Shown here: positions 25,157-32,357 of the stretch, piece by piece
How the letters are laid out: each line of letters begins with the position of its first letter
Position numbering within the stretch: position 1 is the stretch's first letter
DNA from: Clostridia bacterium
GTDB taxonomy: Bacteria > Bacillota > Clostridia > Christensenellales > Pumilibacteraceae
DNA: 34,440 bases
Reading direction: 5' to 3'
Assembly (NCBI GenBank): GCA_017501145.1
Contig: JAFVXL010000022.1
Location: forward strand, 1-34,440
Program-made: the position numbers and the translations under genes
Notes under the pieces: generated by a model
What the model was told of the DNA's origin: nothing
Databases searched by the model: none
Seen by the model: only the letters and a program-made list of their open reading frames with translations

Positions 25157-25199
25157 AAAAAAATACGGCAAGCTCTTTTTTCACATTGCCGTATTTTTT
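25157..25199 (-). terminator. Rho-independent terminator of the SDR-zinc gene
   Basis: The transcript stem ATACGGCAA/TTGCCGTAT, extended by A-T pairs, is followed by seven U. It ends 3 bases before the -35 box of the next minus-strand gene. Confidence 0.9.
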
Positions 25200-25216
25200 A
25201 CTTTTTTCTCTATCTA

Positions 25217-26764
25217 TTATTGCTCATCATTAAGATTATGCATAACTGAGTTTCCGTTCTCGTCAAGGTCATAAGTAACGTTTTCGTCTTTTTCGTGCGA
25301 GTCGTACCAAGCCTGCGCAAAGAACTCATTATTTTTACTCAATCTGTCAAAGTCCCACGGAGTAGGCTGACAGCACTTTTCGCACCAATGACCAGCACAG
25401 AGCACGGTAAACGGAGTTGCTTCAAATTCATGTCCGTCGGCGCAACGCCAAACTAGCTTATTGTACGCGCCGTTATATTCGTTAGACACCACTTCGCCAC
25501 CACGGAATCGAGCTGCGTCCACGCAGTCAGAAAGCGTCCACTCGCTGATAGGCTTATCTTCGTCGTAGCCGTGCTGCAAAAGATCGTCCCTTGTAAGGCG
25601 ACTTACGTCACGCATTTTGTCGTAATCGCCAAAATCACCCTTTACGATAAGCTTAGTTTCTTCCCACTTAGTCGGCAAGGAATTCGCCTTGTCAACCGAG
25701 CCAAAAGTTGCCGTTACCCTAGGAATATCGTTATCCTTAAGCCACCTGTCGGGCGAATTATAGTGAAATCTCAAGCGCCTAAACAAGAACAAGTACATAA
25801 GCTTAGCAGGCACGAGCTTGCCTAGCGCATAAATTTTGTGCATAGAGCCAATTTCTTTCCAATACTCGCTTACTCCGTCACGCTGAAAATGGAACAAGTC
25901 CTCAAGCTCGTGTCCGTCAGCAAACCATACGCCGTGGAAATTACGAGTAGCAAACCAATGTGGCTTAAAGAACTTTTCGGGAGTTCCGCCAATAATTGCA
26001 AAGCCGTCGTTAAAGGTATCATAACCGGTATTCATACCCTTTATGCCTGCGCCTATATTATAAACGTTCTTCCAAAATTGCGGTACTTCGTTATTAGCGT
26101 CGCGCTCAATTATGCGCTTGATAAGATATCCGCTATCTCTATCGCTTACCCACTCAAGCGGAGCGTTAAGCACGGTATGGAACATAAGCCCGTCGCTGAT
26201 ATTGTCGCTCATCATATTGGGATTGAGCATTGCCGTTTGTCTAAGCACTACCCAGCAATCAAGCCCGGCTTCTATCGCGTACCTTTCGCCACGCAGCTTG
26301 TGCATAGCGTAGTGATCAAACGGGCTGACAAGTAGCGGATCGCCCACTCTGCCAAACGGGTGCTTTTCGTTGCGGTTACCGTAAAGCGCCATAGTGGATA
26401 TGTGAATATACTTAGGCTGGGGGTTGCTTTCTTTTATTGCGTCAACAAGAGCCTTTGCACCCAAATAGTTACACTCCCAGCTTGCCGCAGGGCTTGCGTC
26501 AGAGGCAGGTGGAATAACTGCCGCCATATGCACGACGTAATCAACGCCTGCAACAAGCTCCCTGCACAGCTCTTTGTCTGCCACCGTTCCCCTTAAAATT
26601 TCAATACGGCTTCCGTACTCTTTTGCAAGCTTTTTGGATAGCTTGTTGTTTTTCTTCTTATTAGTCAAAAGAACACGCACAAGCTCTACGCTGCTTAGCT
26701 CCAAAACTTGTTTTAGCGCCTCTTTACCCATATTGCCGCTTGTGCCAGTCATTGCAATCTTCAT
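25217..26764 (-). CDS. NAD(P)-dependent epimerase/dehydratase (extended SDR) fused to a treble-clef zinc domain
   Basis: Residues 1 to about 330 form an extended short-chain dehydrogenase. It has the nucleotide-binding TGTSGNMG (6-13), VDYVVHMAAVIPP, HISTMALYG and the catalytic Tyr152-x3-Lys156 (HYAMHKLRGE). The remaining 180 residues are atypical for SDRs. They hold a region with ARFRGGEVVSNEY followed by WRCADGHEFEATPF and CAGHWCEKCC, giving likely zinc ligands Cys441, His445, Cys461 and Cys464. That pattern resembles the treble-clef domain of many stand-alone zinc proteins (GH-W...WCPxC). An acidic tail follows. The substrate is unknown. It has its own promoter and terminator. Confidence 0.85.
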   Translation of the reverse strand: MKIAMTGTSGNMGKEALKQVLELSSVELVRVLLTNKKKNNKLSKKLAKEYGSRIEILRGTVADKELCRELVAGVDYVVHMAAVIPPASDASPAASWECNYLGAKALVDAIKESNPQPKYIHISTMALYGNRNEKHPFGRVGDPLLVSPFDHYAMHKLRGERYAIEAGLDCWVVLRQTAMLNPNMMSDNISDGLMFHTVLNAPLEWVSDRDSGYLIKRIIERDANNEVPQFWKNVYNIGAGIKGMNTGYDTFNDGFAIIGGTPEKFFKPHWFATRNFHGVWFADGHELEDLFHFQRDGVSEYWKEIGSMHKIYALGKLVPAKLMYLFLFRRLRFHYNSPDRWLKDNDIPRVTATFGSVDKANSLPTKWEETKLIVKGDFGDYDKMRDVSRLTRDDLLQHGYDEDKPISEWTLSDCVDAARFRGGEVVSNEYNGAYNKLVWRCADGHEFEATPFTVLCAGHWCEKCCQPTPWDFDRLSKNNEFFAQAWYDSHEKDENVTYDLDENGNSVMHNLNDEQ

Positions 26765-26795
26765 AAAACATCTCCACGATTATTAGTGTATCTGC

Positions 26796-26825
26796 ATTAT
26801 ACCATTTTATAACAAATTGTGTCAA
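26796..26825 (-). promoter_or_regulatory. Sigma-A promoter of the SDR-zinc gene
   Basis: On the minus strand TTGACA (plus 26820-26825) and TATAAT (26796-26801) are separated by 18 bases. A GGAG Shine-Dalgarno lies between it and the ATG. Confidence 0.88.
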
Positions 26826-26901
26826 TAATTTTGATTTAATTGCATTTATCCCTTAAACATATTTTTACAATGGGGTATAGATTTTTATTCTTTACAATAA
26901 C

Positions 26902-26911
26902 TATACGTATA
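26902..26911 (+). promoter_or_regulatory. Palindrome upstream of mazE (possible operator)
   Basis: TATACGTATA is a 10-bp perfect palindrome 24 bases before the mazE ATG. The same 10-mer is the core of the palindrome in the iorA leader. The evidence for function is only its position. Confidence 0.3.
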
Positions 26912-26935
26912 AATCACACCATAAAGGAAACAATT

Positions 26936-27136
26936 ATGAGCAAATATATCATAGAAATTGACGGAGAACTTGAAAATATGCTTATTGACAACGCGAATAA
27001 CCATGGCAAATCGCCCGAGCAATTTATTGTCGATATTGTTAACCGTTATTTACCGCTAACGCATATTATAAATCAAGAGGATATGGCAAAGGGCTATTTA
27101 GAAATGGCTCAAATAAACTTAGAGCTTGCCAAATAA
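26936..27136 (+). CDS. mazE: MazE-like antitoxin (probable ribbon-helix-helix)
   Basis: The 66-residue product begins MSKYIIEIDGELENMLIDNA, compatible with a short ribbon-helix-helix DNA-binding domain. It ends GYLEMAQINLELAK, closely resembling the toxin-contacting helix of B. subtilis EndoAI (GYMEMAKINLNIA, from memory). It is shorter than EndoAI (about 93 residues) and stops right after that helix. AAGGAAA lies before the ATG at 26936; the open frame upstream to 26840 has no start signal and looks non-coding. It precedes mazF by 27 bases and probably represses the pair. I found no convincing sigma-A promoter in 26826-26935. Confidence 0.8.
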   Translation: MSKYIIEIDGELENMLIDNANNHGKSPEQFIVDIVNRYLPLTHIINQEDMAKGYLEMAQINLELAK

Positions 27137-27163
27137 CCAAAGAAGTTCTCCAAAAGGAAGGAA

Positions 27164-27517
27164 ATGGAAAATTCGATTAAGCGTGGCGAAGTATATTATG
27201 CCGACCTATCTCCCGTTGTCGGCTCTGAGCAAGGCGGAATACGCCCCGTTCTTATTATTCAAAACGATATTGGAAACAAATATTCGCCTACCGTTATTGT
27301 TTCGGCAATCACTAGTCAACTTACAAAAGCCAAGCTCCCCACCCATATCGAGCTAAAAAAAGGACAATTTGGTCTACCGAAGGACTCGGTAATACTTCTT
27401 GAACAAATCCGGACGCTTGATAAGCGCAGGCTAAAGGATAAGGTTGGTACGCTTGACGACAAAATAATGCGGTACGTTGACCGCGCAATGCTTATTTCCT
27501 TAGGATTTAATACATAA
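27164..27517 (+). CDS. mazF: MazF endoribonuclease toxin
   Basis: MazF cleaves RNA at short sequence motifs and is neutralised by MazE. The 117-residue product aligns along its whole length with B. subtilis Endo[73 protein letters not shown]. The catalytic pair is present as Arg27 and Thr50. GGAAGG precedes the ATG. It lies 27 bases after the antitoxin and is followed by a terminator shared with rnpB. The gene is intact. Confidence 0.96.
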   Translation: MENSIKRGEVYYADLSPVVGSEQGGIRPVLIIQNDIGNKYSPTVIVSAITSQLTKAKLPTHIELKKGQFGLPKDSVILLEQIRTLDKRRLKDKVGTLDDKIMRYVDRAMLISLGFNT

Positions 27518-27537
27518 GGAAATATGATTATCAAAAC

Positions 27538-27571
27538 AAAAAAAGCCCGTAAATTACGGGCCTTGTTTTTT
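27538..27571. terminator. Bidirectional terminator between mazF and rnpB
   Basis: GCCCGT-AAATT-ACGGGC is flanked by seven A on the left and by CTTGTTTTTT on the right. It therefore gives a stem plus U tract for the plus-strand mazF transcript and, better, for the minus-strand rnpB transcript. Confidence 0.88.
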
Positions 27572-27572
27572 A

Positions 27573-27905
27573 ATTACCGAGTATGGTCTATAAGCCGAGT
27601 TCTGTATTTGGCGGTTATCTATCTTGGCGCAGCGTTGCCGCTACGCTCTAGCGATACTGGAGAGAAGGCGAACAACCCTACACTCTCTCACAATCTTGTA
27701 CCAAATGGGGTTTACATGTGCCCGCCGCGTTGCCGCAGCGGCGGTGAGCTCTTACCTCGCCTTTCCACCCTTACCTTATCACTAAGGCGGTTTATTTCTG
27801 TTGCACTTTCCTTGGAGTCGCCTCCACCGGTAGTTAGCCGGCATTTTGTTCTGCGGTACTCGGACTTTCCTCGTTAAAAACGCAACCACCTGGCCATCTC
27901 GGTAA
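27573..27905 (-). ncRNA. rnpB: RNase P RNA
   Basis: This is the catalytic RNA that matures tRNA 5' ends. On the minus strand the conserved cores are all visible: GAGGAAAGTCCGAG near the 5' end, CAACAGAAA, GGTAAGGGTGGAAAGG and, near the 3' end, AGAACTCGGCTTATAGACC. The ends pair as the P1 helix, ACCGAG at the 5' end with CTCGGT at the 3' end. Length is about 333 bases. A promoter precedes it and a terminator follows. The P4 elements and GC-rich hairpin (CCGCCGC-TGC-GGCAACGCGGCGG region) fit a bacterial RNase P RNA; the A or B subtype was not resolved. The ends are approximate. Confidence 0.95.
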
Positions 27906-27909
27906 AAGC

Positions 27910-27938
27910 ATTATACCATAATGAAAGGTAAAATGCAA
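27910..27938 (-). promoter_or_regulatory. Sigma-A promoter of rnpB
   Basis: On the minus strand TTGCAT (plus 27933-27938) and TATAAT (27910-27915) are spaced by 17 bases, placing the transcription start near 27903. The -35 box ends 6 bases from the sigK stop codon. Confidence 0.88.
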
Positions 27939-27944
27939 ATAGAA

Positions 27945-28628
27945 TTAGCTATTAAATTGCTTGCCTAATTTTTCTATCGCGCGTTTTTCTATACGCGAAA
28001 CGTATGAGCGAGAAATTTTGAGCTTATTTGCTATTTGCAATTGAGTTAGCTGAGCGGAGTTTATTCCGTAGCGATAGCAAATTATCTTTTTTTCACGTGG
28101 AGTTAGGACTTTGTCCATAACCTTAAGAATTTGGTTGTAGAGTACGTCAGTTTCTACCTTACTAAATACGTTTTCGCCACTTACAGGCAAAACGTCCATA
28201 AGCGTAATTTCGTTTCCTTCTTTGTCCGTGCCTACAGACTCAGACAAGCTAATTGCATTGCGGTGCTTTTTGTTGGCGCGTATATACATCAAAATCTCGT
28301 TGTCTATGCACTTTGCGCAGTATGTAGCAAGCTGACTGCCCTTGCCGTATTCGAAGGTTTCGATCCCCTTGATAAGTCCTATACTACCTACGGAAATAAG
28401 ATCGTCCGCCTCTCCAGCGTTAGAATATTTTTTGACGATATGCGCCACAAGTCGCAAGTTGTGTCGTATAAGCAGCTCGCGAGCCTTCATATCTCCGTTT
28501 TTTATCCTAAAAAGATATTCTTTTTCTTCTTCGGCGCTAAGCGGGCGCGGAAACGAGCCGCTGTTGTTTACAAACGAAGTAAAACAAAAAATTTTGCTTA
28601 AAAAGGACAAAAATGTTTCTACTATCAT
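27945..28628 (-). CDS. sigK: RNA polymerase sporulation sigma factor SigK
   Basis: SigK directs late mother-cell transcription during endospore formation. The 227-residue product has an N-terminal hydrophobic pro-sequence (MIVETFLSFLSKIFCFTSFV) followed by SGSFPRPLSAEEEKEYL. Region 2 has NLRLVAHIVKKYSNAGEADD, LISVGSIGLIKGIETF and LATYCAKCIDNEILMYIRA. The middle has GTDKEGNEITLMDVLP, and region 4 has a helix-turn-helix, LQIANKLKISRSYVSRIEKR. The order and spacing match SigK rather than SigE. It is a single intact frame, not split by a skin-type element. The ATG at 28628 has GGAG upstream. I could not find a clear sigma-A or sigma-E promoter. Confidence 0.92.
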   Translation of the reverse strand: MIVETFLSFLSKIFCFTSFVNNSGSFPRPLSAEEEKEYLFRIKNGDMKARELLIRHNLRLVAHIVKKYSNAGEADDLISVGSIGLIKGIETFEYGKGSQLATYCAKCIDNEILMYIRANKKHRNAISLSESVGTDKEGNEITLMDVLPVSGENVFSKVETDVLYNQILKVMDKVLTPREKKIICYRYGINSAQLTQLQIANKLKISRSYVSRIEKRAIEKLGKQFNS

Positions 28629-28700
28629 AAACGCTCCAAGTTAGATAATACAAACATATATATGACTTTTTTAGACAAAAAATTACATATTTTTTTACAT

Positions 28701-28726
28701 AAAAAAAGCAGACTCAACCAGCCTGC
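28701..28726 (-). terminator. Rho-independent terminator after trhP
   Basis: The transcript stem GCAGGCT-GGTTG-AGTCTGC (one G-U) is followed by seven U (plus 28701-28707), 17 bases past the trhP stop codon. Confidence 0.88.
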
Positions 28727-28742
28727 CTCTTTTTGTATTATA

Positions 28743-29951
28743 TTATTGTGCGTTTATTCGCAAAATATCGTACGGCTTAAGCAAAATATCAGACCTAATA
28801 AAAAGCTTTTGTTGAACCTTGTTAGCATCAAGAACTTGATTGCCGCCCTCGTCAAGCATTTGTCTTATTTCTACCGTCTTACCGTTGTTGTCATCTGGGG
28901 ACAAAATCTCTAACTTGTCTCCTACTCTAAATCGGTTACGCATTTCTACCATAAATCCGTCTGGCGCGCTCGAAGTAACTATCGCCGCAAAAATCCCTTT
29001 TTGCTCGGGCTTGGAGGTATCGTAGCATTGATCGCCTTTATCTCCAAAATAGAACCCCGTACAGTATTTTCTGTGACTAAGCAGCTCTAATTCTCGTTTG
29101 ATGTAGTCTGGCAAAATAAAATCGTCGCCTGTTTTATTATACTCGTCAACAGCTCTACGATACGCATTGACTACGCCCGCAACGTAATACGGAGATTTGA
29201 TTCGGCCTTCTATTTTTAACGAGGTTACGCCAGCCGAAGCAAGCTCCTTTATGTACGGCGCCATATTTAGATCCTTGCTGTTAAGTATAAAAGTTCCCCT
29301 TCCGTCTTCGCCTATCGGGAAATATTCGCCGCCACGCGACTTTTCGCTTATTGCGTACTCCCACCTACAAGATTGAGCGCACTCGCCGTGATTGCTGTGT
29401 CTACCCGTAGTAAAATCACTAAGCAGACATCTGCCCGAATAAGATATGCACATAGCGCCGTGAACGAAAGCCTCAAGCTCTATTTCTGGCGGAAGATAAT
29501 CGCGAATTTCTTTGATTTCGTCCAAAGATAGCTCACGCGCAAGCACGATACGCTTAACTCCTTGGCTAGCCCAGTAAGCCGCCGAATACTTGTTGGTGGT
29601 ATTGGCCTGAGTGCTAAGATGAATACAAAGATTCGTTTCTTTTCTTACAAGCGCAAGAATACCCGAATCGCTAATAATTACGCCGTCTACCTTGATTTGC
29701 TCTAAGAATTTGACATAGTCAACAAGTCCTACAAAATCTCGGTTATGCGCAAATATGTTAAGCGTTACGTACACCTTTTTGCCAAGCTTATGTATAAGCT
29801 CGGTTGCTTCCCTTAGCTCATCTCGGTCAAAATTGTCCGCAAAAGCGCGCAAGCCATAGCTTTTGCCTGCTAGATACACTGCGTCCGCGCCAAAATGCAA
29901 GGCACACATAAGCTTTTCTTTATTTCCTGCCGGTGCTAAAACTTCTATCAT
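28743..29951 (-). CDS. trhP: U32 family tRNA hydroxylation protein (TrhP/YrrO-like)
   Basis: U32 proteins of this type are needed for prephenate-dependent formation of 5-hydroxyuridine at tRNA wobble position 34. The 402-residue product starts MIEVLAPAGNKEKLMCALHF and has GADAVYLAG, the U32 signature region ELEAFVHGAMCISYSGRCLL and the cysteine set GECAQSCRWEY, likely Fe-S ligands. LKIEGRIKSPYYVAGVVNAY follows. The C-terminal small barrel is at about residues 318-400. It lies 3 bases after a TrmR-type methyltransferase. B. subtilis has two U32 genes here (yrrN, yrrO); this window has one. Confidence 0.88.
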   Translation of the reverse strand: MIEVLAPAGNKEKLMCALHFGADAVYLAGKSYGLRAFADNFDRDELREATELIHKLGKKVYVTLNIFAHNRDFVGLVDYVKFLEQIKVDGVIISDSGILALVRKETNLCIHLSTQANTTNKYSAAYWASQGVKRIVLARELSLDEIKEIRDYLPPEIELEAFVHGAMCISYSGRCLLSDFTTGRHSNHGECAQSCRWEYAISEKSRGGEYFPIGEDGRGTFILNSKDLNMAPYIKELASAGVTSLKIEGRIKSPYYVAGVVNAYRRAVDEYNKTGDDFILPDYIKRELELLSHRKYCTGFYFGDKGDQCYDTSKPEQKGIFAAIVTSSAPDGFMVEMRNRFRVGDKLEILSPDDNNGKTVEIRQMLDEGGNQVLDANKVQQKLFIRSDILLKPYDILRINAQ

Positions 29952-29954
29952 AAG

Positions 29955-30599
29955 TTATTCCTTCTTAATACTGAGTGAAACTCCGTCGCCTACGGGCAAA
30001 ACGGACGTTACAAAATCCTCATCGCTTGTAATAGTTCGCAAGAACAAATCAAGCGCATTAACGATAGTCGCCTTCTTTTTTACGACTTCCGATTCGCCGC
30101 TTACCATACCGTTAAACAACACGTTGTCACAAAGCAATATTCCGCCTGGGGATAGCATCCTCTTTAGATACGGTAGATATTGAATATATCTCGTCTTTGG
30201 TCCGTCCAAAAAGATAAAATCAAATTCCCCGCTAAAAAGCGGCACTATCTCGTTGGCGTCACCTAAATATGTAGTAACTCTATCCTTGTACCCCGACGAC
30301 GTAAAAAATTCGTTGGCTTTTTTTAGTGATTTTTCGTCCGCCTCTATAGTATACAAATGCCCATCGCACGCACCCAAAATTACGTGACCGCTATATCCTA
30401 TCGCCGTGCCTATTTCCAAAATCTTTTTGGGGTTTTTGAGCATAACGGCTTGTTTCAAAAATGCGGCTGTTTCTGGCAAAAGTACGGGAATCATATTTTC
30501 GTCCGCGTATAACGATATTTGCCTTAGCTTTTCGTCCTTTTCCTTAGGCAAGATAGAACGGATATATATTGAATTTGCTCCCGGTGTTTTGAACGGCAT
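29955..30599 (-). CDS. trmR: tRNA 5-hydroxyuridine O-methyltransferase (TrmR/YrrM)
   Basis: TrmR methylates 5-hydroxyuridine in tRNA anticodons to 5-methoxyuridine, widening wobble decoding. The 214-residue product is a class I SAM methyltransferase of the O-methyltransferase family 3. The SAM motif is KILEIGTAIGYSGHVIL; YTIEADEKSLKKANEF gives the ribose-binding acidic residue. FDFIFLDGPKTRY and GGILLCDNVLFNG carry metal and active-site residues. It could also be a small-molecule O-methyltransferase; I favour TrmR because of the adjacent U32 gene. Its ATG follows the RNase J stop after 1 base. Confidence 0.87.
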   Translation of the reverse strand: MPFKTPGANSIYIRSILPKEKDEKLRQISLYADENMIPVLLPETAAFLKQAVMLKNPKKILEIGTAIGYSGHVILGACDGHLYTIEADEKSLKKANEFFTSSGYKDRVTTYLGDANEIVPLFSGEFDFIFLDGPKTRYIQYLPYLKRMLSPGGILLCDNVLFNGMVSGESEVVKKKATIVNALDLFLRTITSDEDFVTSVLPVGDGVSLSIKKE

Positions 30600-30600
30600 A

Positions 30601-32265
30601 CTATACTTCCAAAATTTGAATTATCATCATAGGATTACGCTTAGTTTTACGGAAAATAAAATTCTTAAGCTCCTTTTTTAACGTAGTTTTTGCGTTACTC
30701 CAATCTTCTTGCGCCTTTATATCCATGTCCGCAAAAATGTTTTCTATCATTTCCTTTGCTTGAGAGAGCAGCTCGTCCGTGTCAGCTGTATATGCAAACC
30801 CGCGCGACGTTATGTCAACATTTAACAACGCTCCTTGAGCTTTGTCCACGCAAGCGCACGCAGCTAGCGCACCCTCTTGCGCCAAATGCTTTCTGTCACG
30901 AAGAACCAAGCTACCCACTTCGCCTACGCCCAAGCCGTCAACAAGCAATGCTCCCGACTGAACGCGCTCGGCAAGCCTAAAACCCTTCGTACTTATTTCT
31001 ACAACGTCGCCTATATCTGTTATGATTATATTAGACGGGCGCATACCCATCGAAATAGCAAGCTCTGCGTGCTTTTTTTGGTGACGGTGCTCGCCATGAA
31101 CTGGTATAAAATATTTAGGTCTTATTAGCGAGTGTATAAGCTTAAGCTCTTCTCTGCACGCATGACCGCTCGTATGAACCTCGGCTAAGCTCTCATAAAT
31201 CACCTTTGCGCCGTGACGGTATAAGTTGTTGATTACCGTATATATCATACGCTCGTTGCCGGGGATAGGAGATGCAGAAATTATTACGAGATCATTATAG
31301 TGGAGCTTGATTTTTGACTCGTCATTAGCTATGCGAGTGAGAGCGCTCATAGGCTCGCCTTGGCTACCCGTAGTTATTATCATAAGCTCGTTGTCGGCAT
31401 AATCGTTTACGTCATCAACGTCTACAAGATTATCCTTGTCTATCTTAAGCTCGCCTATTCGCTGCGCACAATCTACGATATTAAGCATGCTACGACCTGC
31501 AAAAACCACCTTTCGCTTGTATTTGGCAGCAAGGTCAACGAGCTGCTGAAGCCTATGGATATTTGATGCAAACGTCGTTACGAAAACCCTGCTTTCCGTA
31601 TTCTCTTGCAAAATAGTGTTTATTGACTTACCTACCGCCGATTCGCTCAAGGTAAACCCCGGGCGCTCAACGTTGGTGCTTTCGGCAAGAAGGAGCAAAA
31701 CCTCTTGCTTGCCAAGCTCGGCTATGCGGCTAAGATCTATTATGTTACCCTTAACAGGCGTATAGTCCACCTTAAAGTCACCCGTATGAAACACAAGTCC
31801 CATAGGTGTAGATATTGCTAGAGCGCAACTGCCTGCTATTGAGTGGCTAACGTTGACAAACTCTACCTTAAACTTTCCAAGCGGAACGATTGCTTGTGGT
31901 TTAATAACGTTAAGCTGAGCCGTTACCTTTGCCTCGCGCAGCTTAGCCTCCAAAATAGCAATAGTAAGCTCAGTTCCGTACACGGGTACATTAAGATTTT
32001 TGAGAATAAACGGCAGTCCGCCGATATGGTCCTCGTGTCCGTGCGTAAGCACTATTCCTTTTACTTTATATCTGTTTTCTAATAAATATGTTGTATCGGG
32101 TATTACTAAATCGACGCCCGGCATATCGCCACCCGGGAACGTCGATCCGCAATCTATTATAATTATGTCCTCGCCAAATTCAAGCGCAGTCATATTTTTA
32201 CCGATTTCACCCACGCCCCCAAGAAAAACAACCCTAAGGACTGGTTTGCTACTACTGCTTATCAA
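30601..32265 (-). CDS. rnjA: Ribonuclease J
   Basis: RNase J is a metallo-beta-lactamase/beta-CASP enzyme with 5'-3' exo- and endonuclease activity in mRNA decay and rRNA maturation. The 554-residue product has the usual length. The zinc motif LTHGHEDHIGGLP contains His75, His77, Asp79 and His80. IDCGSTFPGGDMPGVD lies upstream, and beta-CASP motifs include VFHTGDFKVDYTP, TTGSQGEPMSALTRIA and IPVHGEHRHQKKHA. The C-terminal domain ends in TKRNPMMIIQILEV. The start is a TTG at 32265, supported by GGAGG 5 bases upstream. Whether it is the J1 or J2 paralogue cannot be told. It heads the trmR-trhP transcript. Confidence 0.95.
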   Translation of the reverse strand: MISSSSKPVLRVVFLGGVGEIGKNMTALEFGEDIIIIDCGSTFPGGDMPGVDLVIPDTTYLLENRYKVKGIVLTHGHEDHIGGLPFILKNLNVPVYGTELTIAILEAKLREAKVTAQLNVIKPQAIVPLGKFKVEFVNVSHSIAGSCALAISTPMGLVFHTGDFKVDYTPVKGNIIDLSRIAELGKQEVLLLLAESTNVERPGFTLSESAVGKSINTILQENTESRVFVTTFASNIHRLQQLVDLAAKYKRKVVFAGRSMLNIVDCAQRIGELKIDKDNLVDVDDVNDYADNELMIITTGSQGEPMSALTRIANDESKIKLHYNDLVIISASPIPGNERMIYTVINNLYRHGAKVIYESLAEVHTSGHACREELKLIHSLIRPKYFIPVHGEHRHQKKHAELAISMGMRPSNIIITDIGDVVEISTKGFRLAERVQSGALLVDGLGVGEVGSLVLRDRKHLAQEGALAACACVDKAQGALLNVDITSRGFAYTADTDELLSQAKEMIENIFADMDIKAQEDWSNAKTTLKKELKNFIFRKTKRNPMMIIQILEV

Positions 32266-32315
32266 AGCTACCTCCGAAAAATCGATGTAATATTCAGTTT
32301 TTTGTCGTCAAGAGT

Positions 32316-32344
32316 ATTATACGATATTTGGAGCTAAAATACAA
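32316..32344 (-). promoter_or_regulatory. Sigma-A promoter of rnjA-trmR-trhP
   Basis: On the minus strand TTGTAT (plus 32339-32344) and TATAAT (32316-32321) are 17 bases apart, about 50 bases before the RNase J start codon. Confidence 0.8.
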
Positions 32345-32357
32345 CTTTTTTTAAGGA

